The notes under the pieces: model-generated
Database searches by the model: none
The model's input: the letters and a program-made list of their open reading frames with translations, nothing else
What the model was told of the DNA's origin: nothing
Made by a program: the position numbers and the translations under genes
Shown: positions 45,838 through 57,623 of the stretch, in pieces
Layout: each line of letters starts with the position of its first letter
Numbering within the stretch: position 1 is the first letter of the stretch
From: Polynucleobacter sp. MWH-UH19D
Lineage (GTDB): Bacteria > Pseudomonadota > Gammaproteobacteria > Burkholderiales > Burkholderiaceae
Length of the DNA stretch: 64,000 nt
Assembly: GCF_040409795.1 (NCBI RefSeq)
Contig: NZ_CP099571.1
Location: forward strand, 1,178,001-1,242,000
Direction: 5' to 3'

Positions 45838-48105
45838 TTAAAGGGTGATGTCTGGCTGCTGCCTAACGCAGTCGACATAGTACTCACTTCGTCCATCCAC
45901 ATCCGCCTTGACCAAGCCATGAATATCCGTCTCAAAACCTGGGAACTTTTCATTAAAGTCTCTTGCGAAGTAGAGATAATCAACGATGCGCTTATTAAAG
46001 CGCTCTCCTGGAATGAGTAGCGGAATACCTGGAGGATACGGAGTAACCAACATTGCCGTTACACGACCATCCAATTGATCTAAAGGAACACGGTCCACTT
46101 CTCGATGTGCCATCTTCGCCCATGCTTCAGATGGCATCATGGCAGGCTCCATATCCGAGGTATACATCTCAGTAGTCATACGTGCCACATTTCGACTCTT
46201 ATAGAACTCATGGATTTGCTGGCAAATATCCTTTAGTCCAACACGCTCGTAACGTGGGTGCTTTGCTACAAATTCAGGCAAGACCTTCCAGAGCGGAGCA
46301 TTCTTATCAAAGTGGTCTTTAAATTGTTGTAACTCTGTTACCAAGGTATTCCAACGACCTTTGGTGATGCCGATTGTGAACATGATGAAGAAAGAATACA
46401 AACCGCACTTCTCGACAATCACACCATGCTCCGCGAGATACTTTGTCACAATACTCGCTGGTATTCCCATTGAACCAAAGTTGCCCTCAATATCAAGACC
46501 AGGGGTAACCACTGTGGCCTTAATGGGGTCAAGCATGTTGAAGCCTTTAGCAAGCTTGCCAAAGTCATGCCAGCTCGCATTCGGCTCCAATATCCAATCA
46601 GAGCGCTCACCAATACCCTCTTCCGCTAGATGATCAGGGCCCCATACCTTGAACCACCAATCCGCACCAAACTTGTCATCAACTTCACGCATCGCACGGC
46701 GAAAGTCCATCGCCTCAGCGATTGACTCTTCAACCAAGGTTGTGCCGCCAGGCGACTCCATCATCGCCGCAGAAACGTCGCAAGATGCAATAATCGCGTA
46801 CTGTGGACTCGTTGAGGTGTGCATTAGATATGCTTCATTAAAGCAATCTTTATCAAGCTTATGCTCTTCCGCATCCTGCACTAATACTTGTGATGCTTGA
46901 GATAAACCCGCCAAGAGTTTATGGGTAGATTGGGTTGCAAACATCAAGCTTTTCTTGGTGCGCTTACGATCTGCACCAATTGCATGCATATCCTTATAGA
47001 ACGGATGGAAGGCAGCATGCGGCAACCAAGCTTCATCAAAGTGCAAGGAATCTACCTTGCCGTCCAACATGTCTTTGATCATCTCAACGTTATAGACGAT
47101 GCCGTCATAAGTACTTTGTGTGAGTGTCATCACACGTGGAACAACGTTTTTATTCTTAATGAACGGGTTTGCATCGATCTTCTTCTTGATATTGGCCCAC
47201 TCAAATTCTTCTTTTGGAATGGGTCCAATAATGCCCAGATGGTTGCGCGTGGGCATCAAGAAAATAGGAATCGCGCCCATCATCGTGATCGAGTGGATGA
47301 CAGATTTATGGCAATTACGATCAACCAAAACCACATCACCAGGAGCTACGGTGGAATGCCAAACAATTTTGTTTGAGGTGGATGTTCCGTTGGTCACGAA
47401 AAACAAATGATCTGAATTAAAGATGCGGGCTGCATTGCGCTCACTCTGCAATACCGGTCCGGTATGGTCTAAAAGCTGGCCTAACTCCTCAACCGCGTTA
47501 CAAACGTCAGCACGCAACATATTCTCACCAAAGAACTGATGGAACATACGCCCTACTGGACTCTTTAAAAATGCCACACCGCCTGAGTGACCTGGGCAGT
47601 GCCAAGAATATGAACCCTCAGATGCGTAATTGGTTAAAGCACGGAAGAATGGAGGCGCCAATGAATCCAAGTAAACCTTAGCCTCACGAATAATGTGACG
47701 CGCTACAAATTCTGGCGTATCTTCATTCATATGAATAAAGCCATGTAATTCACGCAAGATGTCATTTGGCATATGGCGTGATGTGCGTGTCTCACCATAT
47801 AGGAAGATTGGAATATCTTCGTTGCGCTTACGTACTTCTGTAATAAAGGCGCGCAAGTTATTTAATGCGGGAAGATCATGATCTTCTGAGTCTGATACAA
47901 ACTCCTCATCATCGATTGACACAATGAACGTAGAAGCGCGGGAAGCTTGTTGTGCAAATGAGGTCAAATCACCATAGCTAGTCAAGCCAATCACTTCCAT
48001 ACCTTCGTTCTCGATCGCCTCAGCGAGATCGCGAATGCCTGAGCCCGAAATATTTTCAGAACGAAAGTCTTCATCAATGATGATGATTGGGAAACGAAAT
48101 TTCAT
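45838..48105 (-). CDS. Orn/Lys/Arg decarboxylase, PLP-dependent (prokaryotic type)
   Basis: Large fold-type I decarboxylase of 755 aa, the size of the AdiA/LdcI/SpeF group. The N-terminal 130 residues form the receiver-like wing domain (IIIIDEDF at the start). The PLP lysine is in ATQSTHKLLAGLSQ near residue 397, preceded by the Asp in HFDEAWLPHAAF. The C-terminal domain ends in a conserved GRSEYYVDCVRQ. Substrate (arginine, lysine or ornithine) cannot be fixed by eye; polyamine synthesis or acid resistance are the likely roles. No antiporter gene is adjacent, which makes a dedicated acid-resistance system less likely. Confidence 0.9.
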   Translation of the reverse strand: MKFRFPIIIIDEDFRSENISGSGIRDLAEAIENEGMEVIGLTSYGDLTSFAQQASRASTFIVSIDDEEFVSDSEDHDLPALNNLRAFITEVRKRNEDIPIFLYGETRTSRHMPNDILRELHGFIHMNEDTPEFVARHIIREAKVYLDSLAPPFFRALTNYASEGSYSWHCPGHSGGVAFLKSPVGRMFHQFFGENMLRADVCNAVEELGQLLDHTGPVLQSERNAARIFNSDHLFFVTNGTSTSNKIVWHSTVAPGDVVLVDRNCHKSVIHSITMMGAIPIFLMPTRNHLGIIGPIPKEEFEWANIKKKIDANPFIKNKNVVPRVMTLTQSTYDGIVYNVEMIKDMLDGKVDSLHFDEAWLPHAAFHPFYKDMHAIGADRKRTKKSLMFATQSTHKLLAGLSQASQVLVQDAEEHKLDKDCFNEAYLMHTSTSPQYAIIASCDVSAAMMESPGGTTLVEESIAEAMDFRRAMREVDDKFGADWWFKVWGPDHLAEEGIGERSDWILEPNASWHDFGKLAKGFNMLDPIKATVVTPGLDIEGNFGSMGIPASIVTKYLAEHGVIVEKCGLYSFFIMFTIGITKGRWNTLVTELQQFKDHFDKNAPLWKVLPEFVAKHPRYERVGLKDICQQIHEFYKSRNVARMTTEMYTSDMEPAMMPSEAWAKMAHREVDRVPLDQLDGRVTAMLVTPYPPGIPLLIPGERFNKRIVDYLYFARDFNEKFPGFETDIHGLVKADVDGRSEYYVDCVRQQPDITL

Positions 48106-48213
48106 AAATAATCCCTTGCTGTTTTGTCCGATACGTTCGGAACTCGCTTCTCAATATTGGATAGCGAGGCTTGGCGATGCCCTTGCTGCAATTTGTCTGC
48201 TACCGCAATTGAA

Positions 48214-48780
48214 TTAGGTCTTAGGCAGGGTCACGCCCCGCTGACCTTGATACTTGCCACCACGATCCTTGTATGATGTGCCGCAGACCTCATCACTCTC
48301 AAAAAAGAGTACTTGCGCACATCCTTCGCCTGCATAAATTTTTGCAGGCAATGGGGTGGTGTTAGAAAACTCCAATGTGACGTAACCTTCCCACTCAGGC
48401 TCAAATGGCGTTACATTCACAATAATGCCGCAGCGGGCATAAGTACTCTTACCAACGCACACTGTTAATACACTGCGTGGAATCTTGAAATACTCAACCG
48501 TTCTAGCTAAAGCAAATGAGTTTGGTGGAATGATGCAGACATCACCCTTGAAATCAACAAACGATTGCTCATCAAAGTTTTTAGGATCAACAATGGTGCT
48601 GTTGATATTGGTAAAGATCTTAAATTCGTCCGCGCAACGAATGTCATAGCCATAACTTGATGTGCCATAGCTTACGATTTTGTTGCCGGAGGCATCTTGG
48701 CGGATTTGGCCCGGCTCAAATGGGCTAATCATGCCTTGCTCGCCCATGCGGCGGATCCAGTGGTCAGATTTAATAGTCAT
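48214..48780 (-). CDS. dcd: dCTP deaminase
   Basis: Trimeric enzyme of 188 aa deaminating dCTP to dUTP for dTMP synthesis. Motifs include [15 protein letters not shown], the [14 protein letters not shown] segment, and the catalytic [16 protein letters not shown], as well as the C-terminal [18 protein letters not shown] that closes over the nucleotide. The ATG at 48780 gives the normal length; an open frame reaches 48816 but lacks family support. It sits between the decarboxylase and fdhD on the same strand. Confidence 0.95.
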   Translation of the reverse strand: MTIKSDHWIRRMGEQGMISPFEPGQIRQDASGNKIVSYGTSSYGYDIRCADEFKIFTNINSTIVDPKNFDEQSFVDFKGDVCIIPPNSFALARTVEYFKIPRSVLTVCVGKSTYARCGIIVNVTPFEPEWEGYVTLEFSNTTPLPAKIYAGEGCAQVLFFESDEVCGTSYKDRGGKYQGQRGVTLPKT

Positions 48781-48820
48781 GGGCGAATTGTAAAACCTTC
48801 GCCCACTCCTGCCCACGAAA

Positions 48821-49672
48821 TTATTGGGTTTTTGGACTAAAAACTACCCTCTCCGGGGCGTTATAGATCTCAAAGTGTTTGCCCGAGCAGCGAGACAAAA
48901 TAGTGAGGTTCGTTTTCCGAGCCAGCTCAAGGCCCATCAGGGTAACCCCAGAACGCGTTAATAAGAATGGGATACCCATCTGGGCACCCTTAATTACCAT
49001 CTCGGAAGTCAGGCGCCCAGTGGTGAAGAAAATCAAATCTTTACCCGGCCTATTGGCAAGCCACATCAAACCTGAAATCGAGTCCACCGCATTATGACGA
49101 CCCACGTCCTCTATGAAATGCAAGAGCCGGACGCCCTGCTCACCCTCGCGCTCAAATACGGCGCAGGCATGGACTGAGCCTGACTTCTTATAAATAGTGT
49201 CATGAACCCGCACACCTTCCACAAGAGCAATGATGGCCTCTTGGGTTAATTGAGGGCCATCTGGAAGACGAATTTCAGCCATCTCTTCGATCAGACCGCC
49301 AAACATTGTCCCTTGACCGCAACCCGTAGTGACAACACGTTTACTGGTGAGGGCATCGATATCCACTGTGCTGCGCCGAGTCTTGACGGCGGCAGAATCC
49401 GTTTCCCAATCCACCTGAATGCTCTCAATATCGTCTGGCGACTCCACCAGGCGCTGGTTACGCAGATATCCCAAAACTAAGGCTTCAGGGGCGCTCCCCA
49501 AAGTCATTAAAGTCACCACTTCCCGCTTATCCAAATAAATTGTCAGCGGGCGCTCCCCAGGAATATGGGTTAGCTTGCAACGTCCAGCCTCATCCAACAC
49601 TTCCACCTCGTGCACCAAAGGCACTGAAGCGCAAGACATCTGGATTGTGGGTTTTGGACTCTCTTGAGACAT
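48821..49672 (-). CDS. fdhD: Formate dehydrogenase accessory sulfurtransferase FdhD
   Basis: Protein of 283 aa that passes sulfur to the molybdenum cofactor of formate dehydrogenase. The family segments [41 protein letters not shown] and [22 protein letters not shown] are present. The motif that is CxxC in Escherichia coli reads TTGC118GQG here, so the second Cys is missing. No formate dehydrogenase gene lies in the window, but the oxalate module a few kilobases away would produce formate. It is divergent from metG with 123 nt between starts. Confidence 0.93.
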   Translation of the reverse strand: MSQESPKPTIQMSCASVPLVHEVEVLDEAGRCKLTHIPGERPLTIYLDKREVVTLMTLGSAPEALVLGYLRNQRLVESPDDIESIQVDWETDSAAVKTRRSTVDIDALTSKRVVTTGCGQGTMFGGLIEEMAEIRLPDGPQLTQEAIIALVEGVRVHDTIYKKSGSVHACAVFEREGEQGVRLLHFIEDVGRHNAVDSISGLMWLANRPGKDLIFFTTGRLTSEMVIKGAQMGIPFLLTRSGVTLMGLELARKTNLTILSRCSGKHFEIYNAPERVVFSPKTQ

Positions 49673-49795
49673 GAACTACCTTCTAAATTGGGTATGAACG
49701 AACATTTACTTTAACCGCAGACTAAAATCATTGCTCAAGCCATCATAATGTTGGATTGAGTCCAAATTTAACCTTTCTTCATTAATTTGCTTTTC

Positions 49796-51466
49796 ATGAG
49801 TAGTCCCCAGCGTCGCCTTCTCGTAACTTCCGCCCTGCCGTATGCCAATGGTCAGATCCATATTGGTCACCTGGTGGAATACATCCAAACTGATATTTGG
49901 GTCCGCTTTCAACGGATGCGCGGTCATGAAGTCCATTATGTTGGCGCCGACGATACACATGGCACGCCCATTATGTTGCGTGCAGAAAAAGAGGGTCTTA
50001 CTCCCAAAGAATTAATCGCGAATGTTTGGAAGGAACATAAACGCGACTTTGATAATTTTCTGATTTCTTTTGATAACTACTACACCACCGATAGCCCTGA
50101 GAATGAAAAATTATCACAGAGCATCTACCTAAAATTGCGTGATGCGGGCTTAATTGAAAAACGCGCAATTGAACAAGCATACGATCCAATTAAGGAAATG
50201 TTCCTGCCAGATCGTTTTATCAAGGGCGAATGTCCAAAGTGCGGCGCGAAAGATCAGTATGGTGATAACTGTGAAAAATGTGGCGCCACTTACTCTCCAA
50301 CAGATTTAAAAAATCCATTCTCCGTTGTGAGCGGTGCAACACCTGTTAAGAAAATTTCCGATCACTATTTCTTTAAGTTATCCGACCCTCGTTGCGAAGC
50401 TTTTTTAAGGGAGTGGACACAAGTAAAAACGCCACTGCAGTCAGAAGCTCGTAACAAGATGAAAGAATGGGTTGGAGAGCCTGGCGACAGCAAATTAGGC
50501 GACTGGGATATTTCTCGTGATGCCCCCTATTTTGGCTTTGAGATCCCCGATGCACCAGGCAAATACTTCTATGTTTGGCTAGATGCCCCAATTGGTTACT
50601 ACGCTAGTTTCCTCAATTATTGCCAAACTAAAGGCCTGAACTTTGATGAATGGGTAAAGCCTGATACCACTACAGAGCAGTATCACTTTATTGGTAAAGA
50701 TATTTTGTATTTCCATACCTTGTTTTGGCCAGCTACTTTGCAATTTGCTGGCTATCGCACCCCCACGAATGTATTTGCTCACGGCTTCTTAACTGTTGAT
50801 GGCGAGAAAATGAGTAAATCACGCGGCACATTAATTTCAGCAAACAGCGTAATTGAGTGCGGATTTAATCCCGAATGGTTCCGCTATTACTTCGCCACCA
50901 AGCTTAATGACAGTATGGAGGATTTAGATTTAAATCTTCAAGACTTTGTTGCTCGTGTAAATAGTGACTTGCTAGGCAAATACATCAATATTGCAAGTCG
51001 AAGCGCTGGCTTCTTAGTGAAACGATTTAACGGCATTGTTTCTGATGAGGCAATAAATCACTCCTTACTCAAGGACATTGCGAGCGCGAGTGAAAAAATT
51101 GCATTGCTCTATGAAGGAAGAGAGTTTGCAAAAGCCCTGCGCTCTATTATGGAACTTGCTGATAAGGTCAACGGCTTTGTGGATGAAAACAAGCCTTGGG
51201 AAATCGCTAAAGATCCTGCACGAGAAGCAGACTTGCAAAAAATCTGTAGCGTGACATTGGAGGCATTCAGAATGCTCAGCCTCTATTTGAAACCCATCAT
51301 TCCAACCGTGGCAACTGGGGTTGAAGAATTTTTATCCTTACCACCCCAATCTTGGTCTGATATTGCCACACCCCTATCTAGCAAAAATCCGATCAAGCCC
51401 TACAAACATCTAATGACTCGAGTCGAAGCCCCACAAATCGAGGCTTTACTGGCTGCAAACTTGTAA
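49796..51466 (+). CDS. metG: Methionyl-tRNA synthetase
   Basis: Class I synthetase of 556 aa. The HIGH motif reads HIGH in [11 protein letters not shown], the zinc knuckle has two CxxC pairs ([17 protein letters not shown]), and KMSKS is in [10 protein letters not shown]. The C-terminal tRNA-binding (Arc1p-like) domain present in the 677-aa E. coli enzyme is absent, so this is the short monomeric form. The ATG at 49796 begins [19 protein letters not shown]; a TTG three codons earlier is less likely. Confidence 0.96.
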   Translation: MSSPQRRLLVTSALPYANGQIHIGHLVEYIQTDIWVRFQRMRGHEVHYVGADDTHGTPIMLRAEKEGLTPKELIANVWKEHKRDFDNFLISFDNYYTTDSPENEKLSQSIYLKLRDAGLIEKRAIEQAYDPIKEMFLPDRFIKGECPKCGAKDQYGDNCEKCGATYSPTDLKNPFSVVSGATPVKKISDHYFFKLSDPRCEAFLREWTQVKTPLQSEARNKMKEWVGEPGDSKLGDWDISRDAPYFGFEIPDAPGKYFYVWLDAPIGYYASFLNYCQTKGLNFDEWVKPDTTTEQYHFIGKDILYFHTLFWPATLQFAGYRTPTNVFAHGFLTVDGEKMSKSRGTLISANSVIECGFNPEWFRYYFATKLNDSMEDLDLNLQDFVARVNSDLLGKYINIASRSAGFLVKRFNGIVSDEAINHSLLKDIASASEKIALLYEGREFAKALRSIMELADKVNGFVDENKPWEIAKDPAREADLQKICSVTLEAFRMLSLYLKPIIPTVATGVEEFLSLPPQSWSDIATPLSSKNPIKPYKHLMTRVEAPQIEALLAANL

Positions 51467-51569
51467 AAATCGCCTCAAAAAGCACCTATAATGGTGCTCG
51501 TAGATCTCAATTACCATTTGTCTTTAATTACTTAAGTCATTGAAATTATTGAGTTTTTTAGGAAACATC

Positions 51570-51750
51570 ATGGCAAGATACCAATCTGAATTTACCCAGT
51601 TCCTAAACGAGCTGAAGGCCCAGAAACCTCACCTTGAGGCAGACCAACAAGCTGGTCGAGCATTGCTTTGGGACAAAGAGCCTCTGACCGTGGAAGATCA
51701 GCGTCGCGCTAAGGCCGCCAAATTAAAGCAACGCGCCTACGTTTACTCGA

Positions 51751-51758
<8 letters not shown>
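51570..51758 (+). CDS. DUF3460 small protein
   Basis: Small basic protein of 62 aa that starts ARYQSEFTQFLNELK and ends with a Lys/Arg-rich KLKQRAYVY stretch. This fits DUF3460, a family limited mainly to Burkholderiales and found upstream of scpA and panC. Function unknown. An alternate ATG ten codons upstream exists, but GGAAAC precedes the chosen one and homologues start with MARYQSEF. Its end overlaps the start of scpA by 8 nt. Confidence 0.85.
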
Positions 51759-53476
<1,718 letters not shown>

Positions 53477-53478
53477 AC

Positions 53479-54411
53479 CTATAGGGCGAAAAACTGCCCT
53501 GCTTGCAGATTTAACTCCTTAGCCAATTCGGCGCCATTTACCTTACCTGTCGCACCTTTTGCTTTAAGCACTTCGATCTGTCCACCATGGCACGTCACAA
53601 AGAATGAATCCAATGTGATTTGAGTAACTTCACCTGGCTTACCTTTGACCGCGCCAAAAGTTGCAGCGACATGTTTATGGCAATCGTAGATTTGTACTTT
53701 TTGTTCGCCAAACTTAGTCCATGCACCAGGGGCTGGGTTACAAGCACGAATCAAGTTATAGATTTGTGAAATATGACTTGCCCAATGAATCTGCGCAGCA
53801 TTGGCATCAAACCAGCCTTCGTAATTCGCTTGCGACTCATCTTGAGCAATTTCTTGATGCTTGCCAGACACCACTAAATCAGCAGCCTCTAGCAAAGCTT
53901 TAACGCCAATCGGAAATAAATGATCAAAGTAGATTTTTCCCAGAGTGTCATCCGGTCCAATCGCCACTTCTTTTTGTAATATCACTTCACCTTCATCTAG
54001 ACCGTCAGATGGACGGAAAATGGTTAGGCCCGTTTTGTCTTCTCCCAAAGCAATCGCCCAGTTAATGGCACTTGGGCCGCGATATTTTGGCAATAAAGAT
54101 GGGTGATACTGAATCGTACCGTGCTTCGGAATTTTGCAGAGTTCTTGGGGAACAAACTGCAGCACATATGCCATGACACAAATATCCGCTTGACTATCGA
54201 TCATCGCTTGAGCAGCCTCAGGACTTTTGAGGGAGGCAAACTGCAAGGGGTTTAGCCCCCTTGCGATAGCAGCCTCTTTTAAGACTTCTGGTTTGCTTGC
54301 CTTGGGATTATCTGGCGGACAGAAGACGGCGACTATATCATCGCCGCGTTCTAAAAAAGCCTCTAAAGCAGCTTTACCAAAATCCGCACTCCCAATTAAA
54401 GCAACCCGCAT
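53479..54411 (-). CDS. Formyltransferase-fold protein like the hydrolase domain of 10-formyl-THF dehydrogenase
   Basis: Protein of 310 aa in the formyltransferase fold. It resembles the N-terminal hydrolase domain of animal ALDH1L1 more than bacterial Fmt: shared segments are FVPQELCKIPKHG, YHPSLLPKYRGPSAINW, TGLTIFRPSDGLDEGE and the NPAPGAW stretch. Catalytic His103 and Asp139 correspond to the known His106/Asp142 pair. The Asn seen in Fmt two residues before His is Gln101 here (Ile in ALDH1L1). A C-terminal OB-like domain follows. The start is 1 nt after the stop of the second CoA-transferase gene, so the pair is coupled. Plausible roles are moving or releasing formyl groups between folate and formyl-CoA; an antibiotic- or sugar-modifying formyltransferase is less likely. 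Confidence 0.7.
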   Translation of the reverse strand: MRVALIGSADFGKAALEAFLERGDDIVAVFCPPDNPKASKPEVLKEAAIARGLNPLQFASLKSPEAAQAMIDSQADICVMAYVLQFVPQELCKIPKHGTIQYHPSLLPKYRGPSAINWAIALGEDKTGLTIFRPSDGLDEGEVILQKEVAIGPDDTLGKIYFDHLFPIGVKALLEAADLVVSGKHQEIAQDESQANYEGWFDANAAQIHWASHISQIYNLIRACNPAPGAWTKFGEQKVQIYDCHKHVAATFGAVKGKPGEVTQITLDSFFVTCHGGQIEVLKAKGATGKVNGAELAKELNLQAGQFFAL

Positions 54412-54412
54412 C

Positions 54413-55660
54413 TTAAATTACCTTATCGTGACGAAGTGCAATGAGGTCATCCGTAGAGTATCCGAGCTCACTCAGAATCTCGTCGGTATGCTCACCAAGC
54501 AATGGTGAGCGTGTAACCTCAGTGGGGCTATCAGACATTTTGATTGGGTTACCCACCGTCAAGTACTTACCCCGAATCGGGTGATCAACCTCTACCACTG
54601 TTCCAGTAGCGCGCAATGCTGGCTCTTCAGCGATTTCTTTCATCGATAAGATTGGGCCGCATGGAATATCGTACTGATTCAAGATATCCATAACTTCAAA
54701 CTTGGTCATGGTCATCGTCCATTTTTCAATCTCAGCGAAGATTTCCATCAAATGCGGTAGGCGGGCCATAGGTGATGCAAAGCGTACATCGGTAATCCAA
54801 TCTTCTCTACCAATCACCTTGCAAACCGCTTCCCATACTGGAGCTTGAACAATCACATACATATAGGCATTAGGATCCTTTTCCCAGCCTTTACATTTCA
54901 CAATCCAACCAGGCTGACCACCCCCAGAGGCATTGCCTGCGCGGGGTACAGAATCACCAAACTCTCCATTTGGAAACTGTGGGTACTCTTGCATTAAGCC
55001 ATTGCGTTCCAAACGTTGCTGATCACGTAACTTCACACGGCACAAGTTCAGCACCGCATCTTGCATTGCCGCCAAGACTTTCTGACCACGGCCAGAATGA
55101 GTACGTTGATACAAAGCAGTCACGATGCCTAGAGCTAAATGCAAACCAGTACCGCTATCACCAATCTGCGCACCAGTTACCATGGGCGGACCATCATCAA
55201 AACCAGTTGTAGATGCAGAGCCGCCAGCGCATTGCGCTACGTTCTCATACACCTTGCAATCCTCGTATGGGCCAGGTCCGAATCCTTTTACGGACGCCAT
55301 GATCATCATTGGATTTAGCTCCTGAATGCGCTCCCAAGAAAATCCCATACGATCGAGCGCGCCTGGCGCAAAGTTTTCAACTAAAACGTCACACTCTTTA
55401 ATCAAGCGCTCCAGAATTTCTTTACCTTTTTGGGTTTTGGTATTGACGGTAATTGAACGTTTGTTGTGGTTCAACATCGTGAAATACAAACTATCCGCAT
55501 CTGGAATATCACGCAATTGACCACGCGTGGCATCCCCCTCCCCAGATTTTTCTACTTTGATTACATCTGCGCCAAACCAAGCCAACAACTGCGTACAAGT
55601 TGGCCCTGATTGAACGTGCGTAAAGTCAAGGATTTTGACCCCTTCTAGTGCTTTTGCCAT
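54413..55660 (-). CDS. CoA-transferase family III, second Frc-like paralogue
   Basis: CaiB/Frc-type CoA-transferase of 415 aa closely related to the frc 0.7 kb upstream. Catalytic Asp168 lies in [12 protein letters not shown], equal to Asp169 of Frc. Differences lie around the active site: TGFDDGPP for TGFWDGPP, and the mobile glycine loop reads [10 protein letters not shown] for [10 protein letters not shown]. It may use another acyl donor or acceptor, as does YfdE in E. coli. It is separated from frc by a terminator and a PAS gene, and coupled to the formyltransferase-like gene downstream, so it likely serves a separate branch. Confidence 0.85.
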   Translation of the reverse strand: MAKALEGVKILDFTHVQSGPTCTQLLAWFGADVIKVEKSGEGDATRGQLRDIPDADSLYFTMLNHNKRSITVNTKTQKGKEILERLIKECDVLVENFAPGALDRMGFSWERIQELNPMMIMASVKGFGPGPYEDCKVYENVAQCAGGSASTTGFDDGPPMVTGAQIGDSGTGLHLALGIVTALYQRTHSGRGQKVLAAMQDAVLNLCRVKLRDQQRLERNGLMQEYPQFPNGEFGDSVPRAGNASGGGQPGWIVKCKGWEKDPNAYMYVIVQAPVWEAVCKVIGREDWITDVRFASPMARLPHLMEIFAEIEKWTMTMTKFEVMDILNQYDIPCGPILSMKEIAEEPALRATGTVVEVDHPIRGKYLTVGNPIKMSDSPTEVTRSPLLGEHTDEILSELGYSTDDLIALRHDKVI

Positions 55661-55734
55661 GATTTAAGTCCTAATAAGAATGAAAATTTTGAATTAGGGC
55701 GATTTTACCAGCGGGGGACACTAGGAAATGGTCT

Positions 55735-55753
55735 GTGCTTAATTTTTAAGCAC
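55735..55753. promoter_or_regulatory. Perfect inverted repeat upstream of the second CoA-transferase gene
   Basis: GTGCTTAA-TTT-TTAAGCAC, 8-bp arms and 3-nt centre, lies 75 nt before the ATG and 28 nt after the PAS gene stop. No T run follows on the minus strand, which favours an operator over a terminator. Confidence 0.45.
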
Positions 55754-55780
55754 CTTGTACGGCAAAGGCTTATAAGCAGA

Positions 55781-56209
55781 CTATGCTGAAGGCTTCTCCA
55801 GTTCCCCAATGCGCTTTTTCAGAGCTCGCTCTTCAGCAAATCGAGCCGTCTCATCCCGAATAATTGCCACCACACCATTCGCCTGGTGATTCTCATCAAA
55901 TAGCATACCAACTGTAAATGCGATCGAGAGCGTACTACCATCTTTATGTTTTGCTGGAACTTTTAGCAAAGAGGTGCCATAACGAGTGGTGCCTGTCTGC
56001 ATAGATTTACTATAACCTTCACTATGTCTCTCGCGCTGGCGCTCAGGGACAATCAAATCTAGAGTTTGACCTAGAGCCTCATCTTCGGTGTATCCAAAAA
56101 TACGAGTTGCTGATGGATTCCACAAGACAATCTTTTCATTGGCATCGGATACGATAATCGCATCGCCAACACACTCCACCAACTGGTGCAAATCAATATT
56201 GGTTTTCAT
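55781..56209 (-). CDS. Single PAS-domain protein
   Basis: Soluble protein of 142 aa made almost entirely of one PAS domain with its PAC segment. It begins near LVECVGDAIIVSDANEKIVLWN, includes ATRIFGYTEDEALGQ and ends with GVVAIIRDETARFAEERALKKRI, which could form a short coiled coil. No kinase, HTH or cyclase output domain is present, so it must act through a partner. It lies between the two CoA-transferase genes, after a terminator, and may sense a ligand or redox state relevant to oxalate use. Similar PAS-only genes occur next to oxc/frc in related bacteria, by memory. Confidence 0.8.
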   Translation of the reverse strand: MKTNIDLHQLVECVGDAIIVSDANEKIVLWNPSATRIFGYTEDEALGQTLDLIVPERQRERHSEGYSKSMQTGTTRYGTSLLKVPAKHKDGSTLSIAFTVGMLFDENHQANGVVAIIRDETARFAEERALKKRIGELEKPSA

Positions 56210-56269
56210 AGGATCAGTCTAAAACGATTTCAAAATCTCTGCCGAAGTAATTAATGCATTTGATGCAAT

Positions 56270-56297
56270 AAAAAAGGCGCCCACAAGGAGCGCCTTT
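56270..56297 (-). terminator. Terminator of oxc-frc
   Basis: On the minus strand AAAGGCGC and GCGCCTTT pair around a 9-nt loop, followed by TTTTTATT, 28 nt past the frc stop. It separates frc from the PAS gene. Confidence 0.8.
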
Positions 56298-56325
56298 GAA
56301 ACACATCAATTGCTGATAGTTCTTA

Positions 56326-57576
56326 TTAAACCGCTTTCGCTGCGTGCAACTTAGCGATGTCATCAGCGCTGTAGCCAAGATCAGCCAACACTTCATCAGT
56401 GTGCTCACCCAATACAGGAGATGGCTTCACATCAATTTGCAAGTCAGAGAACTTGATTGGGCTACCGATAGTCAAATACTTACCACGTACTTTGTGGTCA
56501 ACTTCAACGATTGAACCGCTCTTACGCAAGTCTGGTGATGCAGCCAACTCTTTCATCGAAAGAACTGGTGCACATGGAATGTCGAACTTACGGAGGATAT
56601 CCACAGCTTCGTATTTAGTCTTGTCTTTGAGCCAATCCTCAATGGTTGCGAAGATGTCAAAAATCTTATCTTGACGCGCTTCAGCTGTCATATATGCAGG
56701 ATCAGTTGCCCACTCTGGTTTACCCAAAGCTTTAGTAATTGGCTCCCATGCGTGACCCTGAATCGTGAAGTAGATGTATGCATTTGGATCAGTTTCCCAA
56801 CCTTTACACTTCAACACCCAACCTGGCTGACCGCCACCACCAGCGTTACCACCACGTGGAACTACATCAGAGAATGAGCCGTGCGGGTACTGTGGATACT
56901 CTTCCAAGTAGCCAACCTTGTCCAAACGTTGCTGATCACGCAACTTCACACGGCACAAGTTCAATACAGCGTCTTGCATTGAGCAAGATACTTTTTGACC
57001 ACGGCCAGTTTTTTCACGTTGCATCAATGCAGTCAAAATACCAATTGCCAAGTGCATACCAGTATTAGAGTCGCCCAAAGCAGCAGCAGAAACAGTTGGA
57101 GGACCATCCCAGAAACCGGTTGTAGAAGCAGCACCACCAGCACACTGAGCAACGTTTTCATACACTTTCAAATCTTCGTATGAGTGACCATCGCTAAAGC
57201 CCTTTACAGAAGCCATGATCATCTTTGGATTCAATTCTTGAATACGTTTCCAAGAAAAACCCATGCGATCTAAAGCGCCAGGACCAAAGTTCTCAACCAT
57301 TACGTCAGAGGTCTTGATCATTTTCTCTAAAACCTCTTTACCTTCTGGAGTCTTAGTATCAAGAGTCAATGAACGCTTGTTACCGTTGAGCATTGTGAAA
57401 TACAAAGCATCAGCGCCTGGGATATCGCGCAATTGGCTACGTGTAACGTCGCCTGCGCCTGGACGCTCTACTTTAATAACGTCTGCACCATACCAAGCCA
57501 ACAACTGAGTACATGCAGGACCTGCTTGTACGTGTGTGAAGTCAATAATGCGAATACCGTCTAATGGTTTAGTCAT
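56326..57576 (-). CDS. frc: Formyl-CoA:oxalate CoA-transferase
   Basis: Family III CoA-transferase of 416 aa, the same length as E. coli Frc and similar throughout. Catalytic Asp169 is in [11 protein letters not shown], and the glycine loop [10 protein letters not shown] is intact. It moves CoA from formyl-CoA to oxalate, giving oxalyl-CoA for Oxc and releasing formate. AAGGAG precedes the ATG. It follows oxc after 47 nt and is closed by a terminator, so oxc-frc is the core operon of oxalate degradation. Confidence 0.95.
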   Translation of the reverse strand: MTKPLDGIRIIDFTHVQAGPACTQLLAWYGADVIKVERPGAGDVTRSQLRDIPGADALYFTMLNGNKRSLTLDTKTPEGKEVLEKMIKTSDVMVENFGPGALDRMGFSWKRIQELNPKMIMASVKGFSDGHSYEDLKVYENVAQCAGGAASTTGFWDGPPTVSAAALGDSNTGMHLAIGILTALMQREKTGRGQKVSCSMQDAVLNLCRVKLRDQQRLDKVGYLEEYPQYPHGSFSDVVPRGGNAGGGGQPGWVLKCKGWETDPNAYIYFTIQGHAWEPITKALGKPEWATDPAYMTAEARQDKIFDIFATIEDWLKDKTKYEAVDILRKFDIPCAPVLSMKELAASPDLRKSGSIVEVDHKVRGKYLTIGSPIKFSDLQIDVKPSPVLGEHTDEVLADLGYSADDIAKLHAAKAV

Positions 57577-57623
57577 GCTTGTTTCTCCTTAAGTCTTTCT
57601 TGTTTGCTTCTAAATAAATTTAA

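Noticed and set aside
46921-47376. 151-codon open frame on the plus strand inside the decarboxylase gene
   Set aside because: Lies antisense to a well conserved coding region and has no recognisable family; shadow frame.
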